Below are positions 45,096 through 53,206 of a DNA stretch of 64,000 nt, in pieces. Within the stretch, counting starts at the first letter, position 1. Each line of letters opens with the position of its first letter. This DNA comes from Anaerostipes rhamnosivorans. GTDB lineage: Bacteria > Bacillota > Clostridia > Lachnospirales > Lachnospiraceae. Below the pieces are notes generated by a model. That model ran no database searches. It was not told the origin of the DNA and saw nothing but the letters and a program-made list of their open reading frames with translations. The position numbers were made by a program, and so were the translations under genes. Location of the stretch: NCBI RefSeq assembly GCF_005280655.1, contig NZ_CP040058.1:3155001-3219000 (forward strand), written 5' to 3'.

Positions 45096-47663
45096 TTAAT
45101 TTTTTCCACAGCAGTTTTTGTATTTCTTTCCGCTTCCGCAAGGGCATGGATCATTTCTTCCGATCTTTTCCCCTTTCCTCTTATACGGAGTCTTGACACC
45201 GCTGTCATCTTTATTTGTACCTGTCACCTGGGCAACCTGTTCTTTTTCCACCTTCTGCTCAATCTCTACGTGGAACAGAGCACCGGTTGTCTCCTCCTGG
45301 ATCGCCTTTGTCATCACATTAAACATCTCAAATCCGGCCATGCGGTATTCCACTACCGGATCCCTTTGTCCATATGCCTGCATACCGATCCCTTCCCTAA
45401 GCTGGTCCATATCGTCGATATGGTCCATCCACTTGCGGTCAATGACCTTCAAAAGAATGATGCGCTCGATCTCACGCAGGTCGTAGTCCTCAAACTCTTT
45501 TTCCTTCTGGGCGTACATCTCCACAGCTTCATCCTGCAGACGCTCAGCGAGCAGTTCCGGCTTTCCTGCCTGGATTTCTTCCTGACTCAGTTCAATCTTG
45601 CCAAACGGAATAATTGGCCGGAGCTCTGTATTCAGTGTATCCATATCCCATTCTTCCGGTGCGGCGTCCTCACTGGCACACTGGTTCACATATTCAGAGA
45701 TGGTTTCCTTGATCATGTGTAGGACAGAGTCTTTCATGTTTTCACCGTCCAACACCCGGCGGCGTTCTTTGTACATGATCTCTCTCTGCTCATTGTTCAC
45801 ACGGTCATAGTCCAGCAGGTTCTTACGGATTCCAAAGTTGTTGTTCTCGATCTTCTTCTGGGCCTTCTCAATGGTCCTGCTGATGGATTTATGCTGGATC
45901 TCTTCTCCTTCTGGTATGCCAAGGGTGTTGTACACTGAGATCATACGCTCAGATCCGAACAGCCTCATCAAGTCATCTTCCAGAGACAGGTAGAATTTAG
46001 ACTCACCTGGGTCTCCCTGCCGGCCTGCACGTCCGCGCAGCTGATTATCAATACGTCTGGATTCATGACGCTCTGTACCGATGATCTTAAGGCCGCCCAG
46101 ATCAGATACTCCGTCAGCCAGGACAATATCAGTACCACGTCCTGCCATGTTGGTAGCGATGGTAACTGCACCAATCTCACCTGCATGGGAAATGATCTCC
46201 GCTTCCTTTTCATGGAACTTTGCGTTCAAGACATTGTGCTTGATGCCGCGTTTCTTGAGCATACGGCTCAGTTCCTCGGACATGTCGATGGTGATCGTAC
46301 CAACCAGGACCGGCTGACCCTTGGCATGGGAGGCGGCAATCTCTTCCACGACCGCATTCATCTTTTCATGTTTTGTCTTATATATGGCGTCTTCATGGTC
46401 AACTCGCACCACTGGCTTGTTTGTCGGGATAACGACAACGTCCATGCCGTAGATTTCACGAAACTCCTGTTCCTCAGTCTCAGCAGTACCGGTCATTCCA
46501 GATTTTTTATCGTATTTGTTAAAGAAGTTCTGGAATGTGATCGTAGCCAGTGTCTTGGACTCTCTTTTTACCTTGACTCCCTCTTTTGCCTCAATGGCCT
46601 GATGAAGTCCGTCTGAATACCGTCTTCCAGGCATGATACGTCCTGTAAACTCATCGACGATTAGTACTTCGTCATCTTTTACCACATAATCTTTGTCGAT
46701 GAACATGAGATTGTGGGCGCGCAACGCCAGAATGATGTTGTGCTGGATCGCAAGATTTTCCGGATCTGCCAGGTTATCAATGTGGAAAAATTCCTCCACC
46801 TTCTTTACACCCTGAGCAGTCAGGAGCACATGCTTATCCTTTTCGTTCACAAGGAAATCCCCATCTTCCTCGATATCCTCGTTCATGAGAATGTCCATCT
46901 TGGAAAGCTCTCCGTTGGAGGTACCGCGTTCCATCTGTCTTGCCAGGATATCGCAGGCGCGGTAAAGCTCTGTGGACTTCCCGCTCTGTCCGGAAATGAT
47001 CAATGGAGTTCTGGCCTCATCAATCAGTACGGAATCGACCTCATCCACGATGGCATAGTGCAGGTCTCTCTGCACCAGATCTTCTTTTTCAATGACCATG
47101 TTGTCTCTCAAGTAGTCAAATCCTAGTTCATTGTTGGTGATATACGTAATGTCGCAGTTATAGGCAGCCCTGCGTTCATCATTTTCCATATCATTGGTAA
47201 CAACACCAACGGAGACACCTAAGAAGTTATGAACCTGTCCCATCCATTCGGCATCACGGGTTGCCAGATAATCATTAACCGTTACAATGTGGACACCTTT
47301 TTCCTCCAGGGCATTCAGGTAAGCGGGAAGGGTGGAGACCAAGGTCTTACCTTCACCGGTACGCATCTCTGCGATTCTTCCCTGGTGGAGAATGATACCG
47401 CCGATCAGCTGAACACGGTAATGCTTCAGTCCGATGGTCCTTGCACTGGCTTCTCTGACAGCCGCGTAAGCCTCCGGCAGAAGATCGTCCAATGTCTCTC
47501 CTTTGCCCAGGCGCTCTTTAAATTCTACGGTTTTGTTTCTTAATTCCTCATCGGATAATTTCTGCATTGGTTCGTCCAATGCCTCGATTTTATCAACTAT
47601 TCCACTGATACGCTTCAGCTCTTTGTCACTGTGCGAACCAAAAATTTTTCCTATCAAACTCAT
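45096..47663 (-). CDS. secA: Preprotein translocase ATPase SecA
   Basis: SecA drives post-translational export through SecYEG. The 855-residue protein has Walker A ([18 protein letters not shown]), [20 protein letters not shown], the [11 protein letters not shown] helicase motif, a shortened helical scaffold and the zinc-binding tail [13 protein letters not shown]. It is followed by prfB, the usual secA-prfB order in Firmicutes. Confidence 0.98.
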   Translation of the reverse strand: MSLIGKIFGSHSDKELKRISGIVDKIEALDEPMQKLSDEELRNKTVEFKERLGKGETLDDLLPEAYAAVREASARTIGLKHYRVQLIGGIILHQGRIAEMRTGEGKTLVSTLPAYLNALEEKGVHIVTVNDYLATRDAEWMGQVHNFLGVSVGVVTNDMENDERRAAYNCDITYITNNELGFDYLRDNMVIEKEDLVQRDLHYAIVDEVDSVLIDEARTPLIISGQSGKSTELYRACDILARQMERGTSNGELSKMDILMNEDIEEDGDFLVNEKDKHVLLTAQGVKKVEEFFHIDNLADPENLAIQHNIILALRAHNLMFIDKDYVVKDDEVLIVDEFTGRIMPGRRYSDGLHQAIEAKEGVKVKRESKTLATITFQNFFNKYDKKSGMTGTAETEEQEFREIYGMDVVVIPTNKPVVRVDHEDAIYKTKHEKMNAVVEEIAASHAKGQPVLVGTITIDMSEELSRMLKKRGIKHNVLNAKFHEKEAEIISHAGEIGAVTIATNMAGRGTDIVLADGVSDLGGLKIIGTERHESRRIDNQLRGRAGRQGDPGESKFYLSLEDDLMRLFGSERMISVYNTLGIPEGEEIQHKSISRTIEKAQKKIENNNFGIRKNLLDYDRVNNEQREIMYKERRRVLDGENMKDSVLHMIKETISEYVNQCASEDAAPEEWDMDTLNTELRPIIPFGKIELSQEEIQAGKPELLAERLQDEAVEMYAQKEKEFEDYDLREIERIILLKVIDRKWMDHIDDMDQLREGIGMQAYGQRDPVVEYRMAGFEMFNVMTKAIQEETTGALFHVEIEQKVEKEQVAQVTGTNKDDSGVKTPYKRKGEKIGRNDPCPCGSGKKYKNCCGKN

Positions 47664-47705
47664 AGTTTCACTCCCAAATATTCAAATTCACATGTAATCT
47701 ATGAT

Positions 47706-47734
47706 ATTGTAACACTTCTGGAATAGGGTGGCAA
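47706..47734 (-). promoter_or_regulatory. Promoter of secA
   Basis: On the minus strand TTGCCA (47729-47734) and TACAAT (47706-47711) are 17 bases apart with a TG extension at the -10. It lies about 45 bases before the secA start codon. Confidence 0.72.
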
Positions 47735-47883
47735 CAAAAGCTTTTATCAAAGAGAACCCGCAATTATCAGCATACAAGTGGATTTTTCCCGTATTTAGAA
47801 CAGCTTTTCTTACAAGCCGCCATAACAGGATTCTTCCTTATAAAATGTAAAACAGACAAGTTCACTTTGCTCGCATAATGGCC

Positions 47884-48087
47884 GCAGGGCTTTTTATCAC
47901 AGGGAGAACTTTCCTATGAAAGAACAAAGCGGACAAGTCCGCTTCAACTCCCTAAATCCCTCAATCATGAGGGACTTGTTCCGCTTTGCGCGCCGATGTG
48001 CGGCTGCAAAAGCAGCCTTCCTTGGCACATCGTGCGCATCATGCCCGGAGGGCTTTTTTGTTCCATAGGGAGAACTTTCCTATGGAA
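47884..48087. repeat. Structured intergenic repeat between secA promoter and hpf terminator
   Basis: This stretch has no gene but dense inverted repeats. It is bounded by two imperfect copies of one module, GGGCTTTTT...GGGAGAACTTTCCTATG (47887-47920 and 48050-48087). In the second, TTCCATAGG (48061-48069) pairs perfectly with CCTATGGAA (48079-48087). Between them CAAAGCGG-ACAAGTCC (47925-47940) can pair with GGACTTGT-T-CCGCTTTG (47972-47988), competing with two smaller hairpins. A nested hairpin at 47990-48037 joins CGATGTGC/GCACATCG to GGCTGC/GCAGCC. The end module recurs at 56136-56160. It looks like a dispersed mobile-type palindromic repeat or a structured RNA; which is not decided. Confidence 0.7.
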
Positions 48088-48112
48088 TAAAAAAAGGGAG
48101 CCTCAGCTCCCT
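48088..48112 (-). terminator. Terminator of hpf
   Basis: AGGGAGC (48095-48101) pairs with GCTCCCT (48106-48112) around a 4-base loop. On the minus strand seven T follow directly. Confidence 0.9.
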
Positions 48113-48127
48113 AAAAAATCATACTTC

Positions 48128-48658
48128 CTAAAATTCTGGTTCGATTAGTCCGTATGTACTGCCTTTTCTCTTATATACTACATTCACTTCAAAAGTGTCG
48201 GCGTTACGGAATACGAAGAAATTGTGGCCCAGAAGATCCATCTGGATGCAGGCTTCTTCCACATCCATCGGCTTGATCGCGAACTTTTTGCTTCTGATAA
48301 TACGAATCTCATCATCATCCACATCCTCGTCCTTGTCGATGAACTCCTGTTTTAATCCTGCGCCTTCGTATTTTTTACTCATCAAACGGGTTTTATATCT
48401 TCTGATCTGACGTTCGAGAATATCAATGACCAAATCAATGGATACATACATATCCGCACTATCTTGTTCTGCACGTATAATGTGCCCCTTCATAGGAATT
48501 GTTACTTCAATCTTTTGTCTCTCTTTTTGAACACTTAAAGTAACGATGATGTCAATGTCATCATTCAGGTACTTGTCAAGCCTGCCTAATTTCTCTTCTA
48601 CTGCTGCCTTGATTCCTTCTGTTACTTCAATGTTCTTACCGCTAATAATGAAATTCAT
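48128..48658 (-). CDS. hpf: Ribosome hibernation promoting factor, long form
   Basis: The 176-residue protein has an N-terminal HPF/YfiA domain (about 1-100; NFIISGKNIEVTEGIKAAVE) and a C-terminal dimerisation domain (about 120-176; VKRKxFxxKPMDVEEA-like, then MDLLGHNFFVFRN). Long HPF pairs 70S ribosomes into inactive 100S dimers in stationary phase. The ATG at 48658 follows AAGGAG at 9 bases and is preferred over a TTG three codons upstream. Confidence 0.95.
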   Translation of the reverse strand: MNFIISGKNIEVTEGIKAAVEEKLGRLDKYLNDDIDIIVTLSVQKERQKIEVTIPMKGHIIRAEQDSADMYVSIDLVIDILERQIRRYKTRLMSKKYEGAGLKQEFIDKDEDVDDDEIRIIRSKKFAIKPMDVEEACIQMDLLGHNFFVFRNADTFEVNVVYKRKGSTYGLIEPEF

Positions 48659-48691
48659 GGCTTCCAACTCCTTTACTATTTGATATTAATT

Positions 48692-48720
48692 ATTATATCA
48701 TATAGCTTTTCCATTGGAAA
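48692..48720 (-). promoter_or_regulatory. Candidate promoter of hpf
   Basis: On the minus strand TATAAT (48692-48697) has a TGA extension and a weak -35 (TTTCCA, 48715-48720) 17 bases away. The weak -35 would suit extra control. The DnaA-box cluster lies about 80 bases further upstream. Confidence 0.5.
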
Positions 48721-48799
48721 CAAATCTTTTTATAAATTCTACACAAAACAGATGTTTCATTTTGTCGAATTTCTTTGCACTGTTTCGACCTTTGTCAAC

Positions 48800-48870
48800 T
48801 GTGGATAATGTGGATAACTTTGTGTATAACTGTATTATTGCGAAGAACCGCTATTTTAGCCTGTGGATAA
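48800..48870. promoter_or_regulatory. Cluster of four DnaA boxes upstream of hpf
   Basis: Three exact TGTGGATAA boxes (48800-48808, 48809-48817, 48862-48870) and one with a single change, TGTGTATAA (48821-48829), lie within 71 bases in the same orientation. The first two abut without a gap. AT-rich DNA surrounds them. They sit in the 325-base space between trxB and hpf, which otherwise holds only the hpf promoter. Confidence 0.75.
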
Positions 48871-48983
48871 AATGTGATGTTTTTTTTCTGTATTTCTCGA
48901 TTTAATACTTGAAAATACGACTCATATACAAATATGACAAAACAAACTTTTCCTCTTGATTTTTAAGTTTTTAGTATGCTCTT

Positions 48984-49919
48984 TCAATTGTCAGGCAATT
49001 CTAACTTTTGGAGATAATTCTCCACTGATACCACACAATTTGCCCCATCTGCGGCAGCAGTCACCACTTGGCGCAGATTTTTGGTCCTCTGGTCCCCACC
49101 TACAAAAATTCCTGGAATATTCGTCACTCCGTCTTCTCCGGCCACAATGTAGCCTCTTTCGTCCATTTTGAGTTCATCTTTTAGAAGCGTGCTCTGCGGA
49201 GCCGTCCCCACTGCGATAAATAATCCATCGACTTTCAGCGACTTATCCACATCGTTATGCACATCTTTGATGGAAATAGATTCTACTCTCTCATTTCCGT
49301 CGACTTTCGTCACGACAGTGTTCCAGATTACTTGAATTTTGTCGTTTTTCGTCACTTGATCTCTAAGGATCTTGGCGCCCCTGAACTCATCTCTTCTGTG
49401 GATCAGATACACTTTTTCACACATTCTGCTCAAAAACAGTGCATCCTCCAGCGCAACATCCCCGCCGCCTACCACAGCCACAGTTTTATTTCTAAAAAAC
49501 GCTCCGTCACAGGTGGCACAGTAGGAAACACCCAGGCCAGTCAATTCTTCTTCTCCAGGGATTCCCAGCTTTCTGTGGGTAGCTCCTGTGGCAAGCATGA
49601 CCGTCTTGGTCTTTAACACTTCTCCGTCCTTTAATATGATCTCTTTGACCGGCTGGTCATGTTTGATCTCCAGCACTTCCCCGGTCTTTACTTCTGCTCC
49701 CAGATCAGAAGCATGGTTGAAGAACTGATCTCCCAGATCCATTCCATTCATTTTTGGAAGCCCAGGATAATTATCAACTTCATAAGTCTGTACGATCTGC
49801 CCTCCTGACATAGCTTCTTTTTCTAATACGAGTACTTCAAGCATCGCTCTTTTTGCATAAATGGCTGCGGACATACCTGCCGGTCCCGCGCCGATAATGA
49901 TCAAATCATAAATCTTCAT
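48984..49919 (-). CDS. trxB: Thioredoxin reductase
   Basis: The 311-residue flavoenzyme has the FAD-binding IIGAGPAGMSAAIYA, the redox pair in SYCATCDGAFF, the NADPH-binding VVGGGDVALEDAL and the C-terminal GIFVGGDQR motif. It reduces thioredoxin using NADPH. trxA is its upstream neighbour about 60 bases away in the same direction. Confidence 0.96.
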   Translation of the reverse strand: MKIYDLIIIGAGPAGMSAAIYAKRAMLEVLVLEKEAMSGGQIVQTYEVDNYPGLPKMNGMDLGDQFFNHASDLGAEVKTGEVLEIKHDQPVKEIILKDGEVLKTKTVMLATGATHRKLGIPGEEELTGLGVSYCATCDGAFFRNKTVAVVGGGDVALEDALFLSRMCEKVYLIHRRDEFRGAKILRDQVTKNDKIQVIWNTVVTKVDGNERVESISIKDVHNDVDKSLKVDGLFIAVGTAPQSTLLKDELKMDERGYIVAGEDGVTNIPGIFVGGDQRTKNLRQVVTAAADGANCVVSVENYLQKLELPDN

Positions 49920-49981
49920 AAGGAAACCCCTTTCTTTACTTGTCTGTTTTCCTTCTTATTATAACACATTCCTGTGTGGTC

Positions 49982-50305
49982 TTATTCTGCCATCTGCAAT
50001 TTCAGCGCCCTGAGGATCTCCTGTTTATCTCTGGCTCCCACAAAGCTCTGTTCAATACTTCCGTTCTTAAATATCAGGATTGTAGGGATGGACATAACGC
50101 GGTATCTCACTGCCAGTTCCTGTTCCTCATCAACATTGATTTTTCCTACTTTTATCCCTTTTACTTCCTCTGCGATTGCGTCAATGACTGGTGACATCAT
50201 CCGGCACGGTCCGCACCAGGTTGCCCAAAAATCGATGAGCACCGGCTCCTTTGAATTTAAAACTTCCTGCTCAAAATTTGCACTGGTTATTTTTAATACT
50301 GACAT
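49982..50305 (-). CDS. trxA: Thioredoxin
   Basis: The 107-residue protein has the active site FWATWCGPCRMM and the cis-proline in SIPTILIF. The ATG at 50305 follows GGAG at 8 bases and is preferred over an upstream GTG. It pairs with trxB as the cytoplasmic disulfide-reducing system. Confidence 0.95.
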   Translation of the reverse strand: MSVLKITSANFEQEVLNSKEPVLIDFWATWCGPCRMMSPVIDAIAEEVKGIKVGKINVDEEQELAVRYRVMSIPTILIFKNGSIEQSFVGARDKQEILRALKLQMAE

Positions 50306-50331
50306 AATGGTCACTCCTTTTTATCAAAACA

Positions 50332-51285
50332 TTATTTACTTTCTGATCCCATTATATCGCTTTTTGGAAATACTTCTGTGAGCAAGTCACAATCTGCCCT
50401 TTTTTTCTTCTTTTCTACAGATAAAAACAGACCGGCTATGGTGAGAAACGCCCCTGCTAAAGCTTTTACCGTCAGCACTTCTCCGAGTATCAGGACAGAG
50501 GTGATGATGGTCACCACCGGCACCATATAGATATAGACAGTTGTCTTCACTGCTCCCAGCCGTTTCACCGCCGTATTCCATGTCACAAAACAGATGGCGG
50601 AAGCTCCAATGCCTAGAAATAGAAGGTTCCCCATGTTTAAAGGTTCCAGGAACCGTTTTGTTTCCAGAGAAAAATCTGTAAAGAGCAGGACCGGCGACAT
50701 AAACAAAAGGCCCCAGGCAAAACAGCGCCTTGTCGCCTGTATGATATTGTGGCCAAAGCTTCCGATCTTTTTTGTGAGCATGGAATAAGCCGCCCAGACA
50801 AACGCTGCCAGGACTGCCAGAAGATCTCCTTTGGGGCTCAGATGAAGAGCTGTATTCCCGCCGAAGGTGATCAGGCAGATCCCGCACATGGCAAGAAAAA
50901 AACCTAGAAAGAAACGCTTTCCAAGAGCCTTCTCTCCTGTCACAATCCTTGCCAGCAATGCCGTAAAGAACGGAGATACAGAAATAATGACTCCCACGTT
51001 GGAAGCCATAGTGTAGGTAAGTGCAATATTTTCAAATAAATAGTACAGAGTGATCCCACAAAGGCCGGCAGCGATAAAATACTTTTCTTCCTTCCATCCT
51101 CTTGTCTTCAATCTCTTTGGGTAAATGACAATCAGTACTAAGAAGCCGAGCAGAAACCGAAAAAAAAGAATCTCGATGGGCTGGAACTCACGGAGAAGGA
51201 TCTTCGTTGATATAAATGTGGTACCCCACAGAAAAATGGTGGCCATAGCAAACAGATGGCCCTGTATGTATTTTTTGTCTTCCAT
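50332..51285 (-). CDS. EamA/DMT-family transporter
   Basis: The 317-residue protein has ten hydrophobic spans in two EamA halves (about 10-140 and 150-295; FLWGTTFISTKILL, AAFVWAAYSMLTKK). Such proteins usually export metabolites or amino acids. The divergent neighbour on the far side is unrelated, but the AraC-type gene 35 bases upstream reads in the same direction and may regulate it. The substrate is unknown. Confidence 0.88.
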   Translation of the reverse strand: MEDKKYIQGHLFAMATIFLWGTTFISTKILLREFQPIEILFFRFLLGFLVLIVIYPKRLKTRGWKEEKYFIAAGLCGITLYYLFENIALTYTMASNVGVIISVSPFFTALLARIVTGEKALGKRFFLGFFLAMCGICLITFGGNTALHLSPKGDLLAVLAAFVWAAYSMLTKKIGSFGHNIIQATRRCFAWGLLFMSPVLLFTDFSLETKRFLEPLNMGNLLFLGIGASAICFVTWNTAVKRLGAVKTTVYIYMVPVVTIITSVLILGEVLTVKALAGAFLTIAGLFLSVEKKKKRADCDLLTEVFPKSDIMGSESK

Positions 51286-51320
51286 AATAAAATTCCTCTC
51301 TACTGCAAAATATTTATGGT

Positions 51321-52154
51321 TTATAGCGGAGTCTTATCAATTTTCTGGATAAAAATCCGCTGGTACTGGGCAGGTGTCAAGCCGAACAGCCGCTTAAAGA
51401 AGTTGGTGAAGTGGCTCTGGTCAGAAAATCCAGTCATAGCTGCAGCCTCCGCCGGCTCCATCCCTTCTTCCAGGTAAAGCTTTGCCTGATTAATCCTGAT
51501 CGATTCAAGGTACTGGTACGGTGTTATCTTTTTATATTTTGTAAAATACCGGATCAGGCTGTACCTGCTCACACCGGCGATCCCGCAGAGCTGCTCCAGA
51601 GAGACGTTCTCACTGTAATGCTCCTTAATATAATCACAGACATCGTTCAGCTTTTCCGTATCCGGCACCTGTACACCTCTCTTTTCAAATACTGCATATT
51701 CTGAGAGAAGCTGTTCCATCAGCAGATAAAAGTGTTCCTCCTTTTCAAATTCTTCCTTTCCCTCTGCCACCATCCGGTAGACCTCCCGGAGCAGCTCTGC
51801 CTTTGGACACTGGCGGATTACGGGTCTCACAAATTCCGGATAGCCGCTTTTTCCAGTGATCTCTTCTGCGATCTCTCTCATCCTTTCCCTCTTGATGTTA
51901 ATAAACCTGCAGTTTAAAGGATAATCTCCAACCTGCTCGCAGGCATGGTTCTCCCTGTAATTAAAAAACAACAGATCTCCAGGCTCAATGAGAAATTCCT
52001 CTCCCCGGCATGTGACCTTCCTTATACCGCTCTCAATACATCCAATCACATAGTGGTCGTGAAAGTGATTGGGAAATTTCTGTTTCAGGCCATAAAAGCC
52101 ATAAGCCTCAATATTTAATTGTTTGTCATAAAAAATTTCTCTTATTTCTTTCAT
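51321..52154 (-). CDS. AraC-family regulator with cupin-type sensor
   Basis: The 277-residue protein has an N-terminal cupin-like sensing domain (about 1-150; HFHDHYVIGCIESGIRKVTCRG, GDLLFFNYRENHAC) and a C-terminal pair of helix-turn-helices (about 180-275; GVSRYSLIRYFTKYKKITPYQYLE, FSDQSHFTNFFKRLFGLTPAQY given by position). The ATG at 52154 was chosen where family similarity begins; it lacks an obvious ribosome-binding site. It lies upstream of the DMT transporter in the same direction. Confidence 0.85.
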   Translation of the reverse strand: MKEIREIFYDKQLNIEAYGFYGLKQKFPNHFHDHYVIGCIESGIRKVTCRGEEFLIEPGDLLFFNYRENHACEQVGDYPLNCRFINIKRERMREIAEEITGKSGYPEFVRPVIRQCPKAELLREVYRMVAEGKEEFEKEEHFYLLMEQLLSEYAVFEKRGVQVPDTEKLNDVCDYIKEHYSENVSLEQLCGIAGVSRYSLIRYFTKYKKITPYQYLESIRINQAKLYLEEGMEPAEAAAMTGFSDQSHFTNFFKRLFGLTPAQYQRIFIQKIDKTPL

Positions 52155-52209
52155 AGTTTTAAGTTTAACACAAACTCTTCTCAAAAATCTTGCATGATAT
52201 TGCAGAATA

Positions 52210-52286
52210 CATTTAGATAATTCTCTAAATGTTCTTGCCTTTGTACTAATGCTGTGATACAATTCATTTAGATAAACTTCTAAATG
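52210..52286 (+). promoter_or_regulatory. sdpRI promoter with two 22-bp operators
   Basis: TTGCCT (52235-52240) and TACAAT (52258-52263) are 17 bases apart. Two inverted repeats of the same form, CATTTAGA-N6-TCTAAATG with small changes, flank this promoter: 52210-52231 upstream of the -35 and 52265-52286 just after the -10. They fit an ArsR-type autorepressor. The same sites may affect the divergent AraC gene. Confidence 0.8.
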
Positions 52287-52304
52287 ATTCAGAGAGGAGG
52301 CACT

Positions 52305-52571
52305 GTGAGTTTTCAGGAAACATTTAAGGCATTGTCAGATTCCACAAGACGTGAGATATTAGACTTGCTGAAAGAAGGTTCCTTGTCGGCAGGAGAGATA
52401 TGCAGCCATTTTGAAATGACAGGCGCAACCGTGTCCCATCATCTGAACATTTTAAAGAATGCAAATCTGATCACCGATGAGAAACAAGGAAAATATATTT
52501 ATTACGAATTAAATTTATCTGTATTTGAAGAAGTGATCCACTGGTTTCAAAGTTTTAAGGAGGAAAAATAA
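52305..52571 (+). CDS. sdpR: SdpR-like ArsR-family autorepressor
   Basis: The 88-residue winged-helix protein reads FKALSDSTRREILDLLKEGSL and then the recognition helix MTGATVSHHLNILKNA, matching SdpR (about 90 residues). There is no metal-binding cysteine pair, as in SdpR. The start is GTG 52305, 5 bases after AGGAGG; an ATG at 52284 lies before the ribosome-binding site and is rejected. It is followed directly by sdpI. In Bacillus SdpR represses sdpRI until SdpI captures it at the membrane. Confidence 0.9.
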   Translation: MSFQETFKALSDSTRREILDLLKEGSLSAGEICSHFEMTGATVSHHLNILKNANLITDEKQGKYIYYELNLSVFEEVIHWFQSFKEEK

Positions 52572-53201
52572 ATGAAACAATACAAACCTAGCATTTTACT
52601 GACAGCAGTCTCTCTTTTGCTTTCCTTCGTTGTATTCTCTTCCCTGCCGGAACAGATCCCTGCACATTGGAATGCACATGGGACCATCGACCGGTATGCT
52701 CCAAAGCTTACGATCTTTCTGTTTCCCGCTGTTATCTTTTTTCTGACAATACTTTTTCAAGTAATGAGAAAGACAGATCCTAACTCTGGTAATTACAAGA
52801 AATTCCAAAAGGAATATAACCGCTACAGCTTTGTCATCGGCCTGGTCTTCTTCGCCGTCCAAATTATGACAATAGCCGCTGCTTTCCGTATGAATATTAA
52901 CGTAAATCTAATCTTTTGTCTCGGTATCGGTTCCCTGTTCATTTTTCTCGGGAATCTTCTGCCTAAGACAAAACATAATTACTTTATAGGTATCCGTACC
53001 CCATGGGCCCTGGCAGATGAACAGAACTGGTTCAGAACACATCGTTTTACCGGAAAGCTGTGGGTCCTGGGAGGATTTATGATCACCCTTGCTTCCTTAG
53101 CACCAGTTCCATTCCAGGTACCCGTTTTCCTCTCTGTACTGGCTGTCATGGTGCTCGCACCGTTTGTCTTCTCCTATATGGAGTTTTATAAAAAGCGCTG
53201 A
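52572..53201 (+). CDS. sdpI: SdpI-family immunity/signalling membrane protein
   Basis: The 209-residue protein has six membrane spans and the SdpI motifs: LPEQIPAHWNAHGTIDRYAPK after the first span, NYFIGIRTPWALADEQNW (SdpI consensus GIRTPWTL), and THRFTGKLW. In Bacillus subtilis SdpI protects against the SdpC toxin and removes SdpR from DNA. No sdpA, sdpB or sdpC gene is in the window, so this is an orphan immunity pair. The start ATG directly follows the sdpR stop. Confidence 0.92.
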   Translation: MKQYKPSILLTAVSLLLSFVVFSSLPEQIPAHWNAHGTIDRYAPKLTIFLFPAVIFFLTILFQVMRKTDPNSGNYKKFQKEYNRYSFVIGLVFFAVQIMTIAAAFRMNINVNLIFCLGIGSLFIFLGNLLPKTKHNYFIGIRTPWALADEQNWFRTHRFTGKLWVLGGFMITLASLAPVPFQVPVFLSVLAVMVLAPFVFSYMEFYKKR

Positions 53202-53206
53202 AATCT

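Noticed and set aside
44990..45147. Longer prfB start and a programmed frameshift
   Set aside because: The frame extends upstream of GTG 45084 into the end of secA but without a ribosome-binding site at an ATG, and the sequence near codon 25 has no in-frame TGA, so no frameshift is needed.
48668..48983. Chromosomal origin of replication at the DnaA-box cluster
   Set aside because: dnaA, dnaN, rpmH and similar origin genes are absent nearby and no skew change could be computed, so only a DnaA-box cluster is claimed.
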